From Cryptosporidium bovis (lineage: Eukaryota; Apicomplexa; Conoidasida; Eucoccidiorida; Cryptosporidiidae): DNA of 64,000 nt. The position numbers were made by a program, and so were the translations under genes. The notes under the pieces are model-generated. The model was not told the origin of the DNA. It saw only the letters and a list, made by a program, of their open reading frames with translations, and searched no databases. Positions 10,801 to 19,600 of this stretch are shown in pieces (the stretch's first letter is position 1; each line of letters opens with the position of its first letter). The stretch lies in the NCBI GenBank assembly GCA_009768925.2, contig VHIT02000039.1, positions 62,001-126,000 of the forward strand, in the 5' to 3' direction.

Positions 10801-11114
10801 ATAGTAATAATAAATCATTGGATTCGGTCGGGCAATCAATAACATCTGGTGAAATGTTGGAGAACAATAATAGTAACAATGGTGGTCATACAGAGAAGAT
10901 TTCAAATGATAATGGGAATCCAGTGGTGAAGACGTTTGTTGAGAATGATCAAGTATGTTTCTCTTCGAAGCCATCTAATGGAGCGGTAGTTGATGGTTGT
11001 AACGGCAGTAGTACCAGCAATAATACTAAAAGTAGTAACGACATTCCGTTGGTTTCTAGAGGCTTAACAACACAATCAACAACATACACAAGTATCGAGT
11101 CAACAGGGAATTAA
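7821..11114 (+). CDS. Asn-rich protein with a tandem unrecognised domain
   Basis: I do not recognise this family. The open frame begins at a GTG at 7785, but the first ATG is at 7821, giving about 1097 residues. Most of the protein is Asn/Ser/Gly-rich and probably disordered. A compact region near residues 270-475 contains two related segments. The first (about 285-346) reads Y-x-x-G-I-K-I-S-L-G-x-x-G-R and ends in AHQCGLWNAAVRLHLEFI. The second (about 394-471) reads YRDGMKLSLGVDGRKLL and ends in AYVCGLWEEAVKLHFQHI. The shared residues (SLG..GR, then CGLW..AV.LH) imply an internal duplication. There is no signal peptide or membrane span, and basic linker sequence (KTKRRLSKR-like) suggests a nuclear role, which is inference only. 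Confidence 0.85.
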   Translation: MNGGNNILPTMSTYGREMDHNHYSGLSSSGNSNMLTSYPILYQNNHHGNPAGDLLTLQMQLQGNSSSDNENTLAALQRNWIALQQSNNNVNGNGAGGNGGMLHSSIHHQSGMPISNDEMNYMRNLIPIGGSNSSPLHSNQSTLLDSLKFGSGLEPPNQVSPYGHHHLNASNTLQPSIMDNSILVNSVGVSGMNRNNATNIGASSNGRLQMSMNPNAGLGVNVDMVQNNNMLPLGCGNALGGGVVMNANAGSNIEWQGGIPIRNIPDLMTMLDLSDIPPHVQIPKYYEGIKISLGEAGREILRCYINQRGIRGKFMSSSNLQQLLRVAHQCGLWNAAVRLHLEFIGEIPMTASHAEMRKYKSLQTKRRLSKRISVLSKFGAPVVRRADGEETIEYRDGMKLSLGVDGRKLLLKRIRETRSSRENEINSLFSKYGLKYSQLRNATIHELCRMAYVCGLWEEAVKLHFQHIRKKAHENNNNQQESGSDLDSEIDINKERVEDEMLPNSFLQQLNTPRIDLLNGNGPSGNLGPGGINQGSSIVGSMGVDSVHNVNSNASGNSGSANHLHSSIHHPSTQVSDSLGRFGISALGNTIANSNSDNKSVESNIGGTNVNMHPLVVNSSGNNSSNAVPNNHALTGDHINYDDYSNYILDGANSSTTENGSKNKNSGGSDSNGVEIGNTTNDIINKVLGNTKSPSVNHSNNGIDNEGLLGISTGALGAFIGQISNDDNRNDNNSVDSVSVNNSNSIVICANKGSVNGKIPGFDGGVNVPPGNVVGGSNYENYPLLTSNANSTTANTSVRKKSKVNHPSMDNGNNNINGIIASNEVSHPNTSSFVIETISGILGDESIDVNGSSNDVSNNNNKSGNNLSSLLGNDVNINQNNDIPQLSAVVVLATAKAAEAAQNTVKVSENKNEKFEEDNGSKDNNGINMDNKNISDTNVMLKSALSSLNGDSSVGDNNLSMLGKKLSTSYSEDFTNNTTTGGAMVPLDCDEYNNSNNKSLDSVGQSITSGEMLENNNSNNGGHTEKISNDNGNPVVKTFVENDQVCFSSKPSNGAVVDGCNGSSTSNNTKSSNDIPLVSRGLTTQSTTYTSIESTGN

Positions 11115-11831
11115 ATTTTTAACCTCTAAAGTAATTTTTGTTGGTAATTAGACAATACATAAAGGAAATAATGTGTTGCTTTTTCTCCAAAGTTGTATCA
11201 GAGAGAATTAATTAGATTTTGGATTTAATGAAAGTTGAATGGATTTTTTTCTTTATAGAGATTATTTTTATATTTGCAAATCGATGTTAATATAAAATTA
11301 AATTATTCAATTAAAAGTGAAAATTAAGTAGTATTATTAGTATGATATAATTAGAATAAGAATTAATTATATATTAGTGCAATTATTGTTAGAATTCAAA
11401 TTGTATGTTGTGTTCCCTTTCATTCAGGTGTCGTATAAAAGTTGCGTTGATTGTAGAATTTGCATGTACATTTACATGTGTTCTAGGTATTGAGTAAATG
11501 CATGCATTAAAAAATATGAATAATTATAATAGTAGAATAATTTATTAATATAATGTGAGTAGTATTAAAGAAAAATTAATTAAACAAAATTCTCGTATGC
11601 GAGTAATGATGCATAATTAATAGGATAAAAAAAACGAGATGAATATATTTAATAAAGAGCATTGCTTCTTTAATCGATTTTTATTATGGTAAATAAGATA
11701 GGAATAGTTATTTTGAATTAGTCTAATAATAATTAATTGTACAACAAATACTAATTCATTTTGAATAAAAATAAGCGAATATTTAGTAGTGAAAAAAGAT
11801 TTACATTGAAATAATAACTATAATTAATGTA
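11115..11831. other. Intergenic region and COWP promoter
   Basis: About 720 bp of very AT-rich DNA lie between the Asn-rich gene and the COWP gene. It includes the 3' UTR of the former and the promoter of the latter. TGCATGCA at 11499-11506, preceded by GCATGTACATTTACATG, is the only clear regulatory word. No ORF or RNA gene was recognised. Confidence 0.6.
11499..11506. promoter_or_regulatory. TGCATGCA (AP2-type) palindrome upstream of COWP
   Basis: This is a perfect TGCATGCA about 325 bp upstream of the COWP start. GCATGC-type words are known ApiAP2 binding sites and are enriched upstream of Cryptosporidium genes. Use in stage-specific wall gene expression is inferred. Confidence 0.4.
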
Positions 11832-14800
11832 ATGAGAGTACACAAAAGCAGCAAAAAGAAGAGATTGATGATAATAAAAAGTGAATTTTTATCATTAGTG
11901 ATATTGTTAATATGCTATTTTGGTGGTAAGTTTGGTTATAAGTGGAAAAGATTTCGTATGTAATAAACAGCTAATAAACTAAAAAAACCTCAAAAATAGA
12001 TTGCGATAACGAAAATAATACAAACAATGCACAATTAAGAAGGTTAGGAGTACACCATTTTCATCACCACAACACGGGAGTGCCAATACAAGGTGGAATA
12101 GTAAGAACTCCAACGGCACAAGTTACAGCAAGGGAGTTTCCAACACCAACACCGTTATATTCGCAGGTTCCTGAAGTGGATGGATCAAAGGAATCAGTGA
12201 CATCAATACAAGAAACAATAGTAGAGACAGGAAAACCGAAATACTCAAAGAGGGATGTTATAGTAACGAGAGATCCGTTTTATACATGTCCTATGGGATT
12301 TAATTTTGAAGGTAAGTGTGAGAAAATCAAATTTAATAGATTATATGGGTAATACATGTCATAATATTAATAAAATATTTCAAAGAAAGCATTGAAATCT
12401 ATTAATATTCGATGAGATTATCCACAGTTAAGTAATTGCATGATTAACTTGATTAACTTAAAACTTGAACAAAATAACGATAACAGTTCCAACAGCGGAT
12501 GGCACTTCATCATCACCACAGCAGAAATGTTTTAAGATGGAGGTAACAGACTTTGTACTAGGTTGCCCAAATGGATGGGCCTTTAATGGAATAAAATGTA
12601 CTGGTGTACTAACTTCAGATGCACAACAAGCTTGTGATGACGGCATGGACATATTAATGGATGATAGCTTGGGTATACAGTGCATACAAAAATTGGTTGC
12701 ACCAAAGTTAATATCATGTCCGGACAAATATTTACTGTTAGATAATGAATGTGCAATGCCAATGCACTCAAAACCGGATTTAATATGTCCAGAGACATTT
12801 GTACCCTTAAGTAATGGAAATTGTCAAAAGGACATCAGAGTACCAGCAGCTCTGGAATGTCCTCCAGAATATGATTTACTTAATGGCGAATGTGAAAAAA
12901 GGGTTGAAATTCCGGTTACACAAGTTAACATGGCTTGCCCATTAGGTTTTACATTAGATACCAATGGTAACTGTACTAAACAAGTTAGTGTTAATGCCAA
13001 TTATTATTGTAGAGAAGGATATGAAAAGTCTCCAATGGGAGGTATCGGTGACAATGGATGCGTAAAAGCAACAGTAATAGATGCAAAATATAGATGTTCA
13101 GAAGGGTATGTTTGTTGTGAGCTAAAGAAAATTAGCTCGATGTTATTTAATCTAACAATTAACGAAAAATCTTAACTATTTATAAAGCTATGAACTTATT
13201 CAAGGAAAATGCGTTAAGCAATTAACGAGAATTCCAGTTATTTCCTGCGAAGAAGGTGAGTTTGTTTAAGTAAAATATCAATCTTAATAACCATTATAAT
13301 AGGATTTGAGCTAAATAGTAGTAACAATAAGGAATGCGTGAGAAAGAATAACGTCCCTGCTAAATATGATTGCCCGAAGAAGAAAGATTATGTTTATAAT
13401 CCAAAAACGAAATTATGCCATTCAATGAGTCATCACCATTCTCGTAAGTCACAACCAGGCCATATTTTCCCATAAAAACGAAACTAACATTCTACGATTA
13501 GAAAAAACACATCAACCACTAATAATATGTCCAATTGGATCTGTACTTCACGGAACTGAATGTTTTTCAATAGACAAAAAGATACCTAAAATTGAATGCG
13601 TTGATAATGGTAAGTTACTGCATGAAAATTTAGAGATTCAGATGAATTGAGTGTTAATTTATGTTTATTTGTTTCTGTCAATACCAAGGTTGGGTATTTG
13701 ATGAAGGTTTAAACTTGTGTGTGCACAATGAATATGCAACGGTCAATTATGAATGTCCCATTAACTCTCAAAAAATTGGGAATGGAAAGTAAGTCTTATT
13801 TATTTTTTAACAATAAAACTCCGAAAAAATCACTATTCAAACTTTTACACGTCACTGCCTCGTAAATAATATGTAATAATAAAGATGCCGAGTACTTGAG
13901 ACAGAAAGCACTGATGTAGAATGCCCACCTGAATTCCATTATGAAGGAGACGGGATCTGTGTAAATAGAATGCAAACGGACCCTCAGATAAACTGTCCGA
14001 ATGGTAAGTTTCCTCATATCACATATTCCTTTGAAAACTAGTTAATTTAAATTTTCGTTTTAGGTTCATCTGCAACGCCACAAGGAACATGTATGAGAAT
14101 AGAATTGATATTGCCAAAGCCACTTTGTCCAGATGGCTTAAAGCCATCGTTAACAGTAATGGATGGGCAAATACCACTTTGTATTGGAAGGGAAATAGTA
14201 CCTAAGCAAGAAAAGTGTCCACTGAATTATGAATTAGTTACTACTTCCGAAACGGGTTCTAGAAGATGCAGGACCTACACAAAAACCGAACCAATGATAG
14301 CATGTGCTAATGGATTTATGGAGGATGAACAAGGGTGTGTACAAACAATAACTTCATCACCGAGATTACTATGTCCTGAAGACTATATATTACAATATTC
14401 AAGATGTATAAAACAAGTTGAGGATATGCCAAATAAAATGTGTCCTGCGGGATTTGAATTAATAGACGAAGATCAATGTGGTCAAACTGTTTATTCAAAA
14501 CCAATTCCAAACTGTCCGGACGAGTATATGTATGATAATATTGTAAAAAGGTGTTTTAAAGTGGATGTACAATACGATTTTGCTTCAGTGGATACAACAA
14601 TAATTAAACAAAATTATACCAGTACTGTTGAGCAAAATATTGGTGATAGTAACGAAATTAATAACATCAAAAATATAAGACAGGAAAATAATCCGCAGTT
14701 ACAAGGACAAAATCCAGCAAATAACAATTTTGGTGGAAGATATCCACCCTATCAGAGAATGCTTCCGCCTCAAACACAACCACAATCTATAAGACCTCCA

Positions 14801-15070
14801 CCGGTACAGTCAATATATCCACAATCCGGACCTTATACGTTGCAAAATCCTAATGGTTTTCAATTAAATTATCCCGTCAACTATGCCAATGCTGTACAAT
14901 CCGGGCAATATTCAACAGGTGCTGCTGGTTATGGATATCCATTTCCTGGTTTTCAACAATACGCACCAGCACCAAGAGTCGCAAATAGTCCCTCTTATCC
15001 TGTTTATATGAGAAGCTTATCTGGATATGGTCCAAGTGATGGAAATATCGAAAGTTACGAAGAATTGTAA
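11832..15070 (+). CDS. COWP: Oocyst wall protein (COWP family), nine exons
   Basis: This is a Cys-rich structural protein of the oocyst wall. Exons as read: 11832-11925, 12000-12311, 12487-13105, 13188-13255, 13303-13443, 13502-13609, 13689-13788, 13885-14003 and 14064-15070. They sum to 2568 bases, an exact 855-residue frame. All eight introns (47-175 bp) start GTAAG, GTATG or GTGAG and end AG. Exon 1 encodes a basic n-region and hydrophobic core (SLVILLICYFG), a signal peptide. M13 (11868) is an alternative start. The body repeats 'CP..[FY]......G.C.K' every 20-30 residues, the COWP pattern of regularly spaced cysteines, with His clusters (HHFHHH, SHHHS). The tail is Pro/Gln/Tyr-rich and ends SYEEL. 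The second intron (175 bp) is the least certain, but removing it preserves the strict alternation of the two Cys types. Which COWP paralogue this is remains uncertain; COWP3 or COWP7 is a guess from recalled gene order. Confidence 0.92.
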
Positions 15071-15696
15071 ACTATTTACAATCTGATAGATAAATACCAA
15101 CGTAATTTGAAGTAATGATAGAAACAAGAGAATGAGGAGCAATTTGACAGTGATTTATCACTTGTTTGTTCTAATTGAGATATTATCAATTTGTAGGAAA
15201 AAAAATTAAATGTAAAATAAACAATAACAATTTCCTTTATTTAAATTGTGAAATGTATTCAAAATAAATATGAATACCATATGTAGGCTCAAGGATTGTT
15301 ATTTTCGATTTTATTTTTCTTCACTAGCAAATAGACAAATAATGTTTTTAATTATGACATTTTCTGCTGTATAATAATAATTATAAGTTTAATGTATCTA
15401 TTCAGCACAAAAAATGGGAAAATATTTGCATTATCAGTTCTAAACAATGCACTCGCTTCGTTTTATTGTTCATTCTGGGTTTAGTATTAAGTAATAATTA
15501 ATAGATTTTTTTCTGTGCCTAAAGTATCTAGTTTCCTTTTAGACAGATCGTAACATTTCAGCATACAAAAATAAAGGTAAATTTTATACTTTTAATGTTT
15601 TGTTGAATTATTTACAGATGTCTTAATTACATGCATAAAATATATTATGTGGACATTTTTTGAGTATAGATAGTTTTTTATACCTGAGTTATTTAT

Positions 15697-15704
15697 TGCA
15701 TGCA
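15697..15704. promoter_or_regulatory. TGCATGCA (AP2-type) palindrome
   Basis: TTGCATGCAA, a 10-base palindrome, lies in the COWP to HSA/SANT gap. It is about 180 bp upstream of the small ORF at 15882 and about 980 bp upstream of the large gene. Confidence 0.35.
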
Positions 15705-15881
15705 ACTACACATTGTATGTACATGTCCGGCTACTATCTAACAAAAAATAACAGCATTTGGGGCAAATAGGGACAGAATAAAGTTTATCACTCAAATGAA
15801 ACCTTTGCAGGATAAATATCATTCTTTCCAGTAAAGTTAGTATTTAAGCACGAGCCTCTTTATTGAAAACAAGTGAGGTAA

Positions 15882-16058
15882 ATGGAAAAGATGCATTTTC
15901 AACCAGAAACCTGGCAAAAATTGCAAAAAGACACTGTTAGAATGAAGAAGAAAGTGGGAACATGGCAAAATTGGGAAGGTATCGGAGCGTTAAAGAGGAT
16001 TTCATTCAAAAAAATGGTAGTGCAAAGATACAATGAAGCCGACTCTAGTCGGCTTTAA
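15882..16058 (+). CDS. Possible 58-residue protein, or non-coding RNA locus
   Basis: An ATG-initiated frame of 58 codons plus TAA has about 38% GC (67 of 177 by hand count), above its AT-rich surroundings. The product is basic, with three Trp (PETWQKLQK, GTWQNWEGIGALKR), and has no low complexity. I recognise no family. The last 20 coding bases form a perfect 8-bp stem with a TCTA loop (16036-16055), which overlaps the stop region. That is unusual for a plain coding end and raises the alternative that this is a structured RNA on either strand. It could also be the last exon of a spliced gene. Confidence 0.25.
   Translation: MEKMHFQPETWQKLQKDTVRMKKKVGTWQNWEGIGALKRISFKKMVVQRYNEADSSRL
16036..16055. 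other. Perfect 8-bp GC-rich hairpin
   Basis: AAGCCGAC and GTCGGCTT flank a TCTA loop and are fully complementary. This is exceptional stem stability for intergenic DNA in this genome. It may mark an RNA 3' end or a terminator-like structure. Confidence 0.5.
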
Positions 16059-16679
16059 TCACCATTAACTTATTGCAAAAACAGTCGTTCATATAGAAGA
16101 GCAAACTGGTAACATACGGTCTGCTTTGTGTGAAAAAAAAATTTTGGGAATAAGTAAAAATTGAGGTAAATCAGAGATTTTAACTTTATGTAAAAATTAA
16201 TGTTTTTACATAATAAAGGTTATTATACATTACGTTAAACACAAAAATGAATAATTACGACAAAAAAGAAATAAGGAGCTAGGCGGCAAATGTGCAGTTT
16301 GGGTAGGTACTAGTAGAATGGTCAAAATAAATAACAAAGTAATGTTAAATTGTATATTTTTTTGGCGGCAAGTTGATGTAGACAGATACCAATAAAAATA
16401 AAAAAATAAGATTAAAAAAGGTGGTATTAATAAAATAGGACAACGAAATAAACCCACAACTGTAATTCAATATCGATATTGAAAAACTGATTTAAAAGTG
16501 TACTTTGCAGTTGATTGGATTTAAGAGTTCAGAAAGTGTAGAATACTTTTCTAGTACCCGAAAATAATTAAAAAGTAAGAGGAAGAGCTGTGTGGCCTAT
16601 AGTTTGAGATAATAAATTAAAATCGATGGGTACTATACATTAGAGAGAAATTAATATATAAAAATAAAATTTTAAAGTA

Positions 16680-19600
16680 ATGTTGAACCGACTATACATG
16701 GCCGAAAAGGCCCTATCAATAATTCGTAGTGGTTATTCGATAGCGTGTCCAGAGCCCCAAAGTAATGTAAAAAGTCAGTGGGATTTCTTGTTGCAGGAAA
16801 TGACATGGCTTTCTAAAGATTACTATGAGGAAAGGAGATGGAAGATGTATGCAGCCAAGAGGCTGTCACTAATGGTTCAAAATTACTGGAGAAAAAGAAT
16901 GTTGAATCTAGAAAGGCATGTATCATCGAAATGTAGTGCATTAATACAATCGTTTTGGCTGGGTATAGTATATAATATTGATAAAGAATTAGTTCCGAGT
17001 GATTTAGAACCATATACAATGACAATAAACCAAATGAATAATGGTGAGGATATACAAATATCACCTGCAAGAAAGCGTTTATATAATTATTGTACGCGTC
17101 AAATGGAACAAAGTATATTTGAATGCAATAAAATAAATGAGATACTAGCATCTATAGAAAAAGAAAAGGACAAAATGAAGGATATTGACACTAACAAAAA
17201 TGCGAGCAATACTGTGGGAAGTGAAGTAATACCAAGTTCGCCATTAAGTATAGATATAGATCAAGATAATGAAAGTTGTCAATGGGTAATTGACGAAGAC
17301 TTGTTACTTCAACTAGATCCACTAGTATTTTCGAAAGCATTTGTTACATCTTCGACAAAGGAGACGACATCAGATGTAGGGAATAAATTAAATATAGCTG
17401 AAGCGAATTCATTATCAAACAATACGAATCAAAGTAATAACACGAAAGCGGAATCGAAAAATAAGTCTAATATGGGATTGGCGACAAACAATAATTTTAC
17501 AATAAATTCAAACGACATTTCCGATTTATTTAAGGAGTTTTCAACAAAAAAAGAGAATATAGGAGACTCGGATGATTATCAAAAATCTTTAGAAAACTGG
17601 GCGGATATAGTACATGTATTGCTTCAAGGTCCAGGAATAATTAACACGATATCTGAATATAGGCCTCCTGATCCATATATAGATTCTAAGAATTTAATAA
17701 TAGCACCAAAAAAGAGTATTATGGACATAGAGGATATATCATTGTTATTGTCATTGTTTGTATTATCGGTGGATAGTTTACCTGCATTTGTAAATAGATA
17801 CGTTACATCTTCACCATCCAATATGGTATATAGGACGTCATCTGGGATGATGTCTGGCTCTTCGCATGATTCAATAGGCAATGATTTTGGACCTGAAAGT
17901 AAGAGAAAGAACAGAAGGAGGGCGGCTTCGAGTTCAAAGAAGATACTAAATACAATTACACAACAAGCTCCAACATCAACTTCTGTTGTACCACATATGA
18001 CAACAGGCAGTGTAGTTGCACATAATGACCAAAATGTGTATGATATTCTTGCTTATGCAGATACATGGGATTTGTCAGAAGACGTGTTGCTTGTTTATTT
18101 CGTTTCAAAATATACTTCGTTTGACAGTGCTTGTATAATTAATACTAAGCATCCACCAACTACAAATTGGAATCTTATTGCTTTATCACATAATTACTTT
18201 TTTAGCACTCTCTATGGTAGAATGAAGACAGCCAAGCAGTGCCAGGAAAGATGGAATTATCTCTATAAGGGAGACGAAAACAATAGTGAAAAGAACCACA
18301 GTAACAATGAAGGTAATGCCATTGTTAGTAATGGTGGTAATATTAATAATAATAGAAAAGTTGGAAATATAAACAGTACTAGTGATCGAAATGTTAGTAA
18401 AGTGATTAATGAGGACAATCATGAGAACGATGAGACTTTTGAAAGCAATGGTGATAATAGCAATAATGTTGGTAGTCGTGATATTAATACTAACATCAAC
18501 AATTTAAATAGTGCTAATGATGATACTAATGATAATAGTAACACAACGAAATCAACAAACACAAATTTCCAAGGCGACAAAAAAGACAAACCAAAGATTT
18601 CTAGATCAGATATTGATAAGGTATTGAAGGTGAGGAAACGAGTCAATTATATTAATAATGAAAATAAGTATTATAACTTTTCTGCTTCACTATTTGATCA
18701 TATTAAAGAATTCGCACTAGATTTGAAGAGGGGAAGTAGATATACTGAGAGTAATACAGAAAAGGACGTGGAAATGAAACAAGTTGAAGGTTGTGGTAGC
18801 AGTAAGGGTGACAAAAAATACTCAACAAAGTCTTCATCTATTGCTATAAGTGAGAACGAAATGACAATCAAGAGTGGTACCGCGGCAGATACTAATGATG
18901 TGTCAAACGCAGATAACGGTTATGTGAGAGTAAAGCCATCTAGTAGTGCAGATATATTGATTAACCAAAAGCAATTTAAACCTTCTAAACTAATTCCCCA
19001 ATTATCATTAAGTGACATTATAAATTCTTTCAAAAATAACGGTAAATCAGGAGATAGGGAGTTATCCCCACGTAATATCAATAATGTAAATGGTTGTATG
19101 GGTAGGAACAATAGTGGTGGTAATGATGTTAGCAAAAGTGATAGAAACTATGACAATGTTAGTAATGATAATAAAAATAGTATAACAGGAAGCGTGAATA
19201 ACAAAGATGACAAAGCTAAAGATGATGAAAATGGCAAAAAAGAGGATTCTGATTGTGGGATAAACCTTGAAATTCCATTTGGTGTCGTAAATAGTTATAA
19301 AAGGGAACAATTGCATATATTATCGTCTATTGTTAGTAAATTTGGTGCGAATATGAAAAAGAGATCACTGCAAAATCAACAATTTCAGGATTCATTTCAG
19401 ATTACTTCATATATACAAACAATTAAGCAGAATTATGGTCCAAATATATTACAGGATGGAGTTTTGCCACCCCATCAGAGTCATGCGAATTTGGTGGCAC
19501 ATGTGAATCAGATGTTAAATCAACACATAGAATCTACAATGGTTTCTAGCAAGAATAATAGCAACAATAGTAATAATGGTAGCAATAATAATAGTGCCAA

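Larger units (their letters stand above)
15071..16679. other. 1.6 kb intergenic region with small ORF and hairpin
   Basis: This gap lies between COWP and the HSA/SANT gene. It holds a probable COWP 3' UTR, a 6-bp hairpin AGTGATTTATCACT near 15149-15162, TGCATGCA at 15697-15704, a 58-codon ORF at 15882-16058 ending in an 8-bp perfect hairpin, and GGCGGCAA words near 16282 and 16363. The rest is AT-rich with nothing recognisable. Confidence 0.5.
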
